From Candidatus Pantoea floridensis (lineage in GTDB: Bacteria > Pseudomonadota > Gammaproteobacteria > Enterobacterales > Enterobacteriaceae), in the NCBI RefSeq assembly GCF_900215435.1, contig NZ_OCMY01000001.1:1240001-1304000 (forward strand): 64,000 nt of DNA, given 5' to 3'. Position numbers and translations under genes: made by a program. Positions 55,097 through 64,000 of the stretch are shown here, piece after piece. Numbering within the stretch: position 1 is the stretch's first letter; each line of letters starts with the position of its first letter. The notes below the pieces were generated by a model, which saw only the letters and a list, made by a program, of their open reading frames with translations, ran no database searches and was not told where the DNA came from.

Positions 55097-56424
55097 GCGA
55101 AATAGTGATTAAAAAACAAGATGAGGTCGCCGGTGCACATGGGGAAACGCTGGACCGCAGCGCCTATTTGCCCGCTACGCCGTGGCTGCAATTGCTGATG
55201 GTATGCTGCCTGTTTGCCCTGTGGGGCATGGCGGGCAACCTCAACGATATCCTGATCGCCCAGTTCAAAAAGGGGTTTAACCTTAGCGATACACAAACGG
55301 CGCTGGTGCAGTCGATCTTCTTCCTCGGCTATTTTCTGGTGGCCTTACCCGCCGCCGCGGTGATTAAGCGCTACTCGTACAAAGTGGCGATCATCATTGG
55401 GCTGTGTCTCTATGCTGCCGGCTGTTTCCTGTTTATCCCGGCCGCACATGCTATGACCTACGCGGCGTTCCTCGGCTGCCTTGGGGTGATTGCCAGCGGT
55501 TTATCATTCCTCGAAACCTCGGCCAACACCTATTCGAGCCTGCTTGGCACCGCCGAAACCTCTACCCAACGCATCAACTTTTCACAAATCTTCAATTCCG
55601 TCGGCGTAATCATGGGTGTGGTCATTGGGCAACAGCTGGTGTTCAACAAAGACGATCTTACACATGAGCAGCTTGCTGCCCTTCCCGTCGAAGTAGCGGA
55701 CGGCATTCGCCAGCAAATGGTGTCGCAGGTCGTCACGCCTTACCTGATCATCGGTTCGATTTTGGTGGTGCTGGCGCTGGTGTTTGTGGCGGTAAAATTT
55801 CCCGCCTGCAAACCGGCGACGAAAGCCAATACCGCTGCGGAACCCCTTGCCCAATCGCTGAAAAAACTGTGGTCAGTACCGCGTTTTCGTATGGGCGTAC
55901 TGTCGCAATTCCTCTACGTCGGCGCGCAGGTGGGCCTGTGGAGCTTTACCATCCGCTTTGTTCAATTAATTGAACATGGCACCAGCGAGCATTCCGCCAC
56001 CTGGTGGCTGATTGCCACGCTGCTGTGCTATTCCGCCGGTAAAGTTGTGACGACCGCGCTGATGAAACGCTATAGCCCGGCGCTGCTGCTAGGCGTGTTC
56101 TGCTCGATATGTGTAGTGCTATTGCTGTTTGCGGTGAGTCAGAAAAGCATGGCGGCAGTGGTAGCAATCATGGGGGTGAACTTCTGTATGGCGCTATGCT
56201 GGCCAACCAATTTTGGCTTAACCATCAAAGGCATGGGTGCAGAAACTCAGCTGGCAGGCTCCATTGTTGTGATGTCGATTATTGGTGGCGCGGTAATCCC
56301 GCTGGTGATGGGGATTATGTCTGACCTTAACGGCGGCGACATGCAGTTCGCCTTTATCATCCCGCTGGCATGCTTTGTCTATGTTGCCTTTTTCGGCTTC
56401 TGGTGCCAGCGCAAAGGAGTGTAG
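55093..56424 (+). CDS. FucP-like sugar permease (FHS family MFS)
   Basis: A 443-residue protein with 12 predicted helices of the fucose:H+ symporter family. GMAGNLNDILIAQFKKGF and FFLGYFLVALPAAAV are family motifs. DeoP, the deoxyribose permease of Salmonella, belongs to this family, which supports a deoxy-sugar. It overlaps the kinase gene by 4 bases and is followed by a VOC gene after 2 bases. Confidence 0.87.
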   Translation: MSEIVIKKQDEVAGAHGETLDRSAYLPATPWLQLLMVCCLFALWGMAGNLNDILIAQFKKGFNLSDTQTALVQSIFFLGYFLVALPAAAVIKRYSYKVAIIIGLCLYAAGCFLFIPAAHAMTYAAFLGCLGVIASGLSFLETSANTYSSLLGTAETSTQRINFSQIFNSVGVIMGVVIGQQLVFNKDDLTHEQLAALPVEVADGIRQQMVSQVVTPYLIIGSILVVLALVFVAVKFPACKPATKANTAAEPLAQSLKKLWSVPRFRMGVLSQFLYVGAQVGLWSFTIRFVQLIEHGTSEHSATWWLIATLLCYSAGKVVTTALMKRYSPALLLGVFCSICVVLLLFAVSQKSMAAVVAIMGVNFCMALCWPTNFGLTIKGMGAETQLAGSIVVMSIIGGAVIPLVMGIMSDLNGGDMQFAFIIPLACFVYVAFFGFWCQRKGV

Positions 56425-56426
56425 TA

Positions 56427-56816
56427 ATGATTACATCGTTAGCGCACATTGGATTACGCACACAAAACATCGCCGCGGCGCGTGAATTCTATCGCTCACT
56501 GGGGTTTGAGCCTCAGCGCCACATCGAGATCGAAGAAGCACGCGGTACCATCGTCGTTCAGTTTATGCAGATACAGGGCACGGTGTTGGAGCTCTATCAG
56601 CTGCCCTGGCAAACCGATGCCCGCGCGCCGCAGGATAGCGGTATCGATCATCTGGCCTGGCAGGTAGCAGATTTGCCTGCTGCCGAGCGCTGGATTATCT
56701 CGCTTGGCTATCCTTTGGTAGAAGGACCTTGCGATCATCCGGCGGGCTGCCGCTACTTTATGATTGCCGGCCCAGATGGTGAGCGCGTGGAGTTTCTGCA
56801 ACCGCTCAATCGCTAA
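56427..56816 (+). CDS. VOC-family (glyoxalase-fold) metalloprotein
   Basis: A 129-residue vicinal-oxygen-chelate protein with two beta-alpha-beta-beta-beta units. The likely metal ligands are His in LAHIGLR, Glu in VLELYQL, His in IDHLAWQV and Glu in ERVEFLQ. AAGGAG precedes the ATG. Within this operon it could isomerise a sugar intermediate or remove a reactive aldehyde. Its reaction is unknown. Confidence 0.83.
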   Translation: MITSLAHIGLRTQNIAAAREFYRSLGFEPQRHIEIEEARGTIVVQFMQIQGTVLELYQLPWQTDARAPQDSGIDHLAWQVADLPAAERWIISLGYPLVEGPCDHPAGCRYFMIAGPDGERVEFLQPLNR

Positions 56817-56893
56817 GTGAATTGTCCGGGCGGAGTTCACGCCGCCCGGAACCTGAGATAGAGTGTTGCGGTTTCCCCCCGTTTGAGGCCGAT

Positions 56894-57655
56894 ATGTACT
56901 TAGAGGAAAGACAAGAAAAAATCCTCGCCATCCTGAAAGAGAAACGCAAAATCTCCGTAGGCGAAATGAGTGAACGTTTCAACGTTTCCGGTGCCACCAT
57001 TCGCACCGATCTGCGTTTGATGGAAGAATCTGGCCAGCTGACGCGCACCCACGGCGGCGCCATTCTGCGCACGCGCGCCAGTTTTGAGATGGGCTCAGAC
57101 CTGCGCGAGAGTCTGAATATTGATGCGAAAGCCCGCGTTGGTGAGCGTGCGGCACAGCTCATCGAAGACGGCGATATTATCGTGCTCGATACCGGTACCA
57201 CGACGCTGCATATTGCGCACCACCTGCGCGAACGTAAAAATCTCACCGTAATTACCAACGATTTCGCCATTGCTCGCGTGCTGGAAGAAGCCAGCGGCGT
57301 GCAGGTGGTCTTGCTGGGCGGCATCGTGAAGAAAGGCTATCACTGCGTGATTCCTGCCGCAGGTGGGCAGATGATGGATCATCTTAACGTCGATAAAGCC
57401 TTTATGGCGGTGAACGGTATTTCACTCAAACAAGGCGCGTGCGTTGCCGACATTATGCTGGCAGAGAGCAAGCGCACCATCATCGAACATGCCAGCCAGG
57501 TGATTGTTGTGTGTGACAGCAGCAAGCTGGGAAACACCTCACTGGCACAGTTCGCGCGCAGCGATCAGGTTGATATGTTGGTGATGGATAATTTGCCAGA
57601 AGATGCCGATGCCTGGCAGCAGGCGGGAATTGCATTGGTGACGCTGGAAAGCTGA
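56894..57655 (+). CDS. DeoR-family regulator of the sugar operon
   Basis: A 253-residue DeoR-type repressor. The helix-turn-helix (KISVGEMSERFNVSGATIRTDL, about residues 19-40) precedes the sugar-phosphate sensor with VLDTGTTTLHIA and SSKLGNT. GAGG lies before the ATG at 56894; the open frame upstream has no ribosome site. It is the last gene of the operon and probably autoregulates it through the repeated CTTTCATTT words upstream of deoC. It is a paralogue of deoR at the left end. Confidence 0.88.
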   Translation: MYLEERQEKILAILKEKRKISVGEMSERFNVSGATIRTDLRLMEESGQLTRTHGGAILRTRASFEMGSDLRESLNIDAKARVGERAAQLIEDGDIIVLDTGTTTLHIAHHLRERKNLTVITNDFAIARVLEEASGVQVVLLGGIVKKGYHCVIPAAGGQMMDHLNVDKAFMAVNGISLKQGACVADIMLAESKRTIIEHASQVIVVCDSSKLGNTSLAQFARSDQVDMLVMDNLPEDADAWQQAGIALVTLES

Positions 57656-57679
57656 AAGTTTTAACCGTTTTATGAAAAA

Positions 57680-57803
57680 GGCCGCCATAAATGGCGTGAT
57701 GCCGCTCACTTAAGCAAAAAATGCCTTTTTATGCAGGTGCGCATGAATGCGCACCCTACGAAAACCCGGCTATATCCGCGTAGGGTCAGCATTAATGCTG
57801 ACC
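57680..57803. repeat. REP-like palindrome cluster
   Basis: A decayed GCCGCCAT-AA-ATGGCG unit is followed by GGTGCGCAT-GA-ATGCGCACC-CTACG (57736-57760) and GTAG-GGTCAGCAT-TA-ATGCTGACC (57780-57803). The last has a CAGC/GCTG arm seen nowhere else in the window. It lies between the regulator and lptG, which converge. Confidence 0.85.
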
Positions 57804-57811
57804 GCAACCCG

Positions 57812-58888
57812 TTACCGGCGCTTCATTAGCAGGAACAAACTGATCGCGAAGAAGGCGCCGCTCGGCAGAATCGCGCCCAATATCGGCGGTAAACCGTACA
57901 CGAGGCTTAACGGGCCAAAGATCTGATCCAGCACGTAGAATAAGAAGCCAAAGCTAATCCCCGTCACCACGCGCACGCCCATGGAGACGCTACGCAGCGG
58001 TCCAAAGATAAATGACAGCGCCATCAGCATCATCACCGCCACCGACAGCGGCTGGAAGATTTTGCTCCACATATTCAGCTGGTAGCGTCCTGAAACCTGG
58101 CCACTCTGCTTGAGGTATTTACTGTAGTTATACAGGCCGCTGATCGACAGGGCGTCTGGGTCCAGCGCCACCACGCCGAGCTTATCGGGCGTGAGGTTGG
58201 TTTTCCACTCGCCGCTCAGGCTCTGCGAACCGGTAATTTGTTTGGCATCCTGCAGATCGGATTCATCCACCTGCGACAGCACCCACAGCTTTCTCTCCGC
58301 ATTCCAGGTCGCGCTCGCCGCGTAGCGCACGCTCAGTAAGCGACGCTGGTCGGTGAATTTATAGATGCTGACGCCATCAATCTCGTTATCGCCTTTAATG
58401 CGCTCGATGTAGATGAAATCATTGCCATCCTTCGCCCATAACCCGTTTTGCGTCGAAACCAGCGAGCCGCCGTACAGCTGCTGCGCCCGGTAGTTACGCG
58501 CCATCTGCTCGCCCTGCGGCGCCACAAATTCGCCGACTGCCATGGTCAGTAACACCAGCGGAATCGCCGTTTTCATCACCGCCAGCGCCACCTGCATGCG
58601 GGTAAAGCCCGATGCCTGCATCACCACCAGCTCACTACGCTGCGCCAGCGTGCCTAAACCGAGTAGCGCACCCAACAGCGCCGCCATCGGGAAGAAGATT
58701 TCGATATCTTTCGGTACGCTGAGCAGCGTGTAATAACCCGCATCCAACGCGGTGTAGGCGCCCTGCCCGGTTTTACGCAGCTGATCGACGAACTTAATAA
58801 TGCCCGACAGCGATACCAGCATGAACAGCGTCAGCATGATGGTGTTGAAGATAGTTTTGCCGATATAGCGGTCAAGAACCTTAAACAT
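57812..58888 (-). CDS. lptG: LPS export permease LptG
   Basis: A 358-residue inner-membrane protein with six helices and a large periplasmic beta-jellyroll domain, close to E. coli LptG (FKVLDRYIGKTIFNTIMLT, ELVVMQASGFTRMQVA). With LptF and the LptB ATPase it extracts LPS from the inner membrane. Its ATG overlaps the lptF TGA by one base (TGATG). Confidence 0.95.
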   Translation of the reverse strand: MFKVLDRYIGKTIFNTIMLTLFMLVSLSGIIKFVDQLRKTGQGAYTALDAGYYTLLSVPKDIEIFFPMAALLGALLGLGTLAQRSELVVMQASGFTRMQVALAVMKTAIPLVLLTMAVGEFVAPQGEQMARNYRAQQLYGGSLVSTQNGLWAKDGNDFIYIERIKGDNEIDGVSIYKFTDQRRLLSVRYAASATWNAERKLWVLSQVDESDLQDAKQITGSQSLSGEWKTNLTPDKLGVVALDPDALSISGLYNYSKYLKQSGQVSGRYQLNMWSKIFQPLSVAVMMLMALSFIFGPLRSVSMGVRVVTGISFGFLFYVLDQIFGPLSLVYGLPPILGAILPSGAFFAISLFLLMKRR

Positions 58889-59988
58889 CAGACCGATCCT
58901 CCACGGCTAAAACGGGCACGGATGCGACGCATCGGCACGGTATCCCACATGTTTAGCAACACCGCCAACGCCAGATAGGATAAGTTCACCACCCACATCC
59001 AGATGGCAGGATCGAATTTGCCTTTTGCCGCATTGGAGCGCAGCGAGCTCTGCAGCAGGAAGAAGATCAGATACAGCAGCATAGCGGGCAGCATTGAGAG
59101 CACGCGGCCCTGACGCGGGTTCACCACGCTAAGCGGCACCACCATTAATGCCATCACCAGCACCGCAAAGATCAGCGTTAAGCGCCAGTGTAGCTCTGCC
59201 TGGAACTGAGGCGTCTTGGTTTTCACCAGAGTGCTGATATCGGCTTGATCGGCATCGTTCGGATCGAGCGTGGCTTCTTTGTAGCCTACCAGCGCCTGAT
59301 AATTCACGAAGTCGGTGATACGGAAGTCGCGGAGCATCGCCGTGCCTTCAAAGCGCGTGCCTTTATCCAGCGTGACCACCTGTGAGCCATCTTTACGCTG
59401 CTCCATGTGCCCGCTGTCGGCCAGCACTACCGAAGGACGCGCATTCCCTTTCGGACGCAGCTGCGCCAGGAACACGTTGCCAAAGGTATTACCTTTCACA
59501 TTCTCAACAAACAGCACCGCATTCCCGTCGCTGGAGGTTTGGAACTGCCCAGCCGCTAGCGCTGCCGCGCCCGGGTTAGCTTTAGCATTTTGTGTCACCT
59601 CTTCCTGATAACGCGACGACCAGGGACCTAACCAGATGACGTTAACGGCTGCGACCGCTGAAGTCAGCAACATCAGGATCATCGCCGCTTTGATGAGCAC
59701 GCTTTTGCCGAGGCCGCAGGCATGCATCACCGTGATTTCACTTTCGGTGTACAGCCGTCCCAGGGTCATTAAAATCGCCAGAAACAGGCTTAGGGGCAGG
59801 ATAAGTTGTGCCATTTCAGGCACGCCAAGTCCTAACAATGTCAGAACTAAGTTTGTTGGGATCTCGCCATCCACCGCAGCACCCAAAATCCGCACTAACT
59901 TCTGACAAAAGAAGATCAGTAGCAGGATGAAGAGGATAGCCAGCTGGCTTTTGAGCGTTTCCCGAACCAGATATCTAATGATGATCAC
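58888..59988 (-). CDS. lptF: LPS export permease LptF
   Basis: A 366-residue protein, the same length as E. coli LptF. Six helices surround a periplasmic jellyroll. VRILGAAVDGEIPTNLVL and ESEITVMHACGLGKSVLIK are hallmarks. The start is the GTG of MIIIRYLVRE at 59988, as in E. coli. It is divergent from pepA. The 268-base gap up to pepA carries both promoters and no gene. Confidence 0.95.
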   Translation of the reverse strand: MIIIRYLVRETLKSQLAILFILLLIFFCQKLVRILGAAVDGEIPTNLVLTLLGLGVPEMAQLILPLSLFLAILMTLGRLYTESEITVMHACGLGKSVLIKAAMILMLLTSAVAAVNVIWLGPWSSRYQEEVTQNAKANPGAAALAAGQFQTSSDGNAVLFVENVKGNTFGNVFLAQLRPKGNARPSVVLADSGHMEQRKDGSQVVTLDKGTRFEGTAMLRDFRITDFVNYQALVGYKEATLDPNDADQADISTLVKTKTPQFQAELHWRLTLIFAVLVMALMVVPLSVVNPRQGRVLSMLPAMLLYLIFFLLQSSLRSNAAKGKFDPAIWMWVVNLSYLALAVLLNMWDTVPMRRIRARFSRGGSV

Positions 59989-60241
59989 GCTTAGTACGCC
60001 TGTGATAACTTGTCTTTTTGCAGGAAAATCGCTAGTTTCAACGCTTATCAGCCATTTTTCTTCATCAATGGCCGTCATCGTAGCTAAAATAGTATGACGA
60101 ACGCGTTAGCGTGGTGAAAAAACAACGTATTGTCACCACAACTCATTATGACTACCGGCGTTGAATTGTCATGGCGTCGCAACGAAGTAATGAGTTACGA
60201 GCGCGCTACATTCTAACGACAGCTAAGGCCGTTGTCTTTAA

Positions 60242-61768
<1,527 letters not shown>

Positions 61769-61793
61769 GTTGTCGCTGTGCGGTCATTGAAAC

Positions 61794-61887
61794 GGTGCGC
61801 ATCAATGCGCGCCCAACGAAGTAGGGTCGCCATTAATGGCGACCGAAAAGATAGACGCACGAACCCGCGGGGCGCACAATGCGCCCC
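61794..61887. repeat. REP-like pair plus hairpin between pepA and holC
   Basis: GGTGCGCAT-CA-ATGCGCGCCCAACG (61794) is followed by GTAG-GGTCGCCAT-TA-ATGGCGACC (61821-61844). A separate stem GGGGCGCA/TGCGCCCC (61869-61887) lies just before the holC leader and could act as a partial terminator. Confidence 0.83.
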
Positions 61888-61914
61888 ACTGTCATTTATG
61901 GAAATGAGTCCGCC

Positions 61915-62376
61915 ATGAAAAACGCCACTTTCTATGTGATGGAGTCTGAGAGCGCAGGCGACGGCTTAACCGCCATTGAAGCCCTGGTGTGCTCTCTTGC
62001 CGAAACACGCTGGCGTGACGGCAAACGCATCCTGATCGCCTGCGAAAATGAAGAACAGGCCAATCGGCTGGATGAAGCACTCTGGCAGCTCCCGGCCAAC
62101 GCCTTTGTGCCACACAATCTGGCTGGCGAAGGCCCGCGCTATGGCGCACCAGTTGAACTGGCCTGGCCGCAGCGCCGTGGCAGTTCGCCGCGCGATCTGC
62201 TGATCAGCCTTTTGCCGCAGTTCGCAGATTTTGCTACTGCTTTCCATGAAGTGATAGACTTCGTACCTTATGAAGAATCCCTAAAACAACTGGCGCGCGA
62301 TCGCTATAAAGCCTATCGCAGCGTTGGTTTCCAATTGAATACGGCGACGCCACCCTCGCCGCAAACGACAGTGTAG
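61915..62376 (+). CDS. holC: DNA polymerase III chi subunit HolC
   Basis: A 153-residue protein matching HolC. Characteristic segments are [22 protein letters not shown] and [22 protein letters not shown], ending in [21 protein letters not shown]. Chi binds SSB and psi (HolD, encoded at 9001-9411). I set the start at 61915 (MKNATFYV), the E. coli start, although the frame is open 12 codons earlier. valS follows after 2 bases. Confidence 0.93.
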   Translation: MKNATFYVMESESAGDGLTAIEALVCSLAETRWRDGKRILIACENEEQANRLDEALWQLPANAFVPHNLAGEGPRYGAPVELAWPQRRGSSPRDLLISLLPQFADFATAFHEVIDFVPYEESLKQLARDRYKAYRSVGFQLNTATPPSPQTTV

Positions 62377-62378
62377 AA

Positions 62379-64000
62379 ATGGAAAAGACATATAACCCGC
62401 AAGATATCGAGCAGCCGCTCTACGAGCACTGGGAACAGCAGGGCTACTTTAAACCGAATGGCGACACCAGCCAGGAAAGCTTTTGCATCATGATCCCGCC
62501 GCCGAACGTCACCGGCAGCTTGCATATGGGTCACGCTTTCCAGCAAACCATCATGGATACCATGGTGCGTTACCAGCGCATGCAGGGCAAAAATACCCTG
62601 TGGCAGGCCGGTACCGATCACGCCGGTATCGCCACGCAGATGGTGGTTGAGCGTAAGATCGCCGCTGAAGAGGGCAAAACGCGCCAGGATTACGGCCGCG
62701 ATGCGTTCATCGACAAAATCTGGCAGTGGAAAGCGGAATCCGGCGGCACCATCACTCGTCAGATGCGTCGTCTTGGCAACTCGGTTGATTGGGAGCGCGA
62801 GCGCTTCACCATGGACGACGGTTTGTCCAACGCGGTGCGTGAAGTGTTTGTCCGCCTGTATAAAGAGAACCTGATTTACCGCGGCAAGCGCCTGGTAAAC
62901 TGGGATCCAAAACTGCGTACCGCCATCTCCGATCTGGAAGTGGAAAACCGCGAGAGCAAAGGCTCGATGTGGCATATCCGCTATCCGCTGGCCGACGGTG
63001 TGAAAACCGCGGAAGGCAAAGATTATCTGGTGGTGGCCACCACCCGTCCGGAAACCCTGTTGGGCGATACCGGCGTCGCGGTTAACCCGGAAGATCCGCG
63101 CTACAAAGATCTGATCGGCAAAGAAGTGATCCTGCCGCTGGTGAACCGCCGCATTCCGATCGTTGGCGATGAACACGCCGATATGGAAAAAGGCACCGGC
63201 TGCGTGAAGATCACGCCAGCGCATGACTTCAACGACTACGAAGTCGGTCGTCGTCACAAGCTGCCAATGATCAACATTCTGACCTTTGATGGCGATATCC
63301 GCGAGCGCGCGGAAGTGTTCGACACCAATGGTGAAGTGAGCGACGAGTGTGCCGACGATATCCCAGCACCGTTCCAGAAAATGGAGCGTTTTGCTGCGCG
63401 TAAAGCGATTGTCGCTGCCGTTGACGAAATCGGCCTGCTGGAAGAGATCAAACCGCACGACCTGACCGTTCCTTACGGCGATCGCGGCGGCGTGGTGATT
63501 GAACCGATGCTCACCGACCAATGGTATGTGCGCACCGCGCCGCTGGCGAAAGTTGCGGTGGAAGCGGTTGAGAATGGCGACATCCAATTCGTGCCAAAAC
63601 AGTACGAAAACATGTACTTCTCATGGATGCGCGACATTCAGGATTGGTGTATTTCGCGTCAGCTGTGGTGGGGACACCGCATTCCGGCGTGGTACGACAA
63701 CGACGGCAACGTCTACGTTGGCCGCACCGAAGATGAAGTGCGTCAGGAAAACCATCTGGCCGCCGACGTCGCGCTGCGCCAGGATGACGACGTGCTGGAT
63801 ACCTGGTTCTCATCCGGCCTGTGGACATTCTCTACTCTCGGCTGGCCAGAGAACACTGAAGCGCTGCGTACCTTCCACCCAACCAGCGTACTGGTGAGCG
63901 GCTTCGACATTATCTTCTTCTGGATTGCGCGCATGATCATGCTGACCATGCACTTCATCAAAGATGAAAACGGCAAGCCGCAGGTACCGTTTAAAACCGT
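62379..64000 (+). CDS. valS: Valyl-tRNA synthetase, N-terminal part (cut by window edge)
   Basis: The first 540 codons of class I ValS. The HIGH motif is HMGH at residues 49-52. The editing domain ([13 protein letters not shown]) follows, then the Rossmann half resumes at [21 protein letters not shown]. The KMSKS motif lies beyond the window. It charges tRNA-Val. It begins 2 bases after the holC stop codon, as in E. coli, and the two are likely translationally coupled. Confidence 0.96.
   Translation, partial: MEKTYNPQDIEQPLYEHWEQQGYFKPNGDTSQESFCIMIPPPNVTGSLHMGHAFQQTIMDTMVRYQRMQGKNTLWQAGTDHAGIATQMVVERKIAAEEGKTRQDYGRDAFIDKIWQWKAESGGTITRQMRRLGNSVDWERERFTMDDGLSNAVREVFVRLYKENLIYRGKRLVNWDPKLRTAISDLEVENRESKGSMWHIRYPLADGVKTAEGKDYLVVATTRPETLLGDTGVAVNPEDPRYKDLIGKEVILPLVNRRIPIVGDEHADMEKGTGCVKITPAHDFNDYEVGRRHKLPMINILTFDGDIRERAEVFDTNGEVSDECADDIPAPFQKMERFAARKAIVAAVDEIGLLEEIKPHDLTVPYGDRGGVVIEPMLTDQWYVRTAPLAKVAVEAVENGDIQFVPKQYENMYFSWMRDIQDWCISRQLWWGHRIPAWYDNDGNVYVGRTEDEVRQENHLAADVALRQDDDVLDTWFSSGLWTFSTLGWPENTEALRTFHPTSVLVSGFDIIFFWIARMIMLTMHFIKDENGKPQVPFKT

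Noticed and set aside
62313..63587. 424-codon antisense frame opposite valS
   Set aside because: It is a shadow of the strongly codon-biased valS gene; the composition (His/Arg/Phe/Gln-rich) is typical of antisense frames and there is no ribosome site.

Overview
This 64 kb window is chromosomal DNA from a gamma-proteobacterium of the order Enterobacterales, most likely the Erwiniaceae (Pantoea or a close relative). The housekeeping proteins match Escherichia coli counterparts closely in length and motifs (ettA, nadR, radA, serB, yjjG, rimI, holD, rsmC, opgB, yecA, marC, yjgR, yjiN, lptFG, pepA, holC, valS). Their order is close to the E. coli 96-99 minute region, interrupted by metabolic and accessory blocks. 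An ERIC element, leuQPV-like and leuX-like tRNA genes and a three-subunit periplasmic gluconate-dehydrogenase-like enzyme fit this placement. The genus is inferred, not proven. No rRNA, CRISPR array, intact insertion sequence or prophage is visible.

Layout. 0-1.3 kb: divergent deoK (cut by the left edge) and deoR around a perfect CRP site. 1.5-10.5 kb: conserved core (ettA, nadR-radA-serB, smp, yjjG-rimI-holD, rsmC). 10.6-13.8 kb: three tandem tRNA-Leu(CAG) genes, a DUF1435 membrane protein, a diguanylate cyclase and fhuF with a Fur box. 13.8-24.2 kb: accessory metabolism, namely a YbaK-like deacylase, an MFS carrier, a nucleoside hydrolase/LacI/MHS transporter operon, a histidine phosphatase, a cytosolic beta-propeller, a capsule-type glycosyltransferase and a LysR/tautomerase pair. 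24.4-26.7 kb: opgB. 26.8-38 kb: mixed small units (GNAT/MocR pair, RcnB-like protein, 2-oxoglutarate oxygenase with a MetQ-like binding protein, yecA, DUF1176, MFS, SDR, LysR/quinone reductase, DUF1493). 38-39.3 kb: an orphan CdiI-like immunity gene and 500 bp of gene-poor DNA next to tRNA-Leu(CAA), a classic island site. 39.5-43.7 kb: yjjA, MocR/AhpD-like pair, an unusual IS110-related protein and marC. 43.7-49.7 kb: GMC dehydrogenase operon and an orphan peptide-binding protein. 49.9-52.7 kb: yjgR-yjiN. 52.8-57.7 kb: a catabolic operon deoC / FGGY kinase / FucP-like permease / VOC / DeoR-type regulator. 57.8-64 kb: lptFG, pepA, holC and valS (cut by the right edge).

How parts work together. 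Several units point to nucleoside and deoxy-sugar salvage: DeoK with DeoR and CRP at one end, a nucleoside uptake/hydrolysis operon in the middle, and DeoC with a FucP-like permease and a sugar kinase at the other end. The last operon is preceded by repeated CTTTCATTT-type words, plausible sites for its own DeoR-family repressor. The intergenic gaps carry a family of short palindromes with one fixed frame and stem arms that vary in a compensated way.

The strongest candidate for something not previously described is the 211-residue protein at 42200-42835. It aligns by eye with the RuvC-like (DEDD) N-terminal domain of IS110-family transposases, but it has lost the fourth catalytic aspartate and carries an acidic tail in place of the usual C-terminal domain. 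It looks like a domesticated transposase domain.
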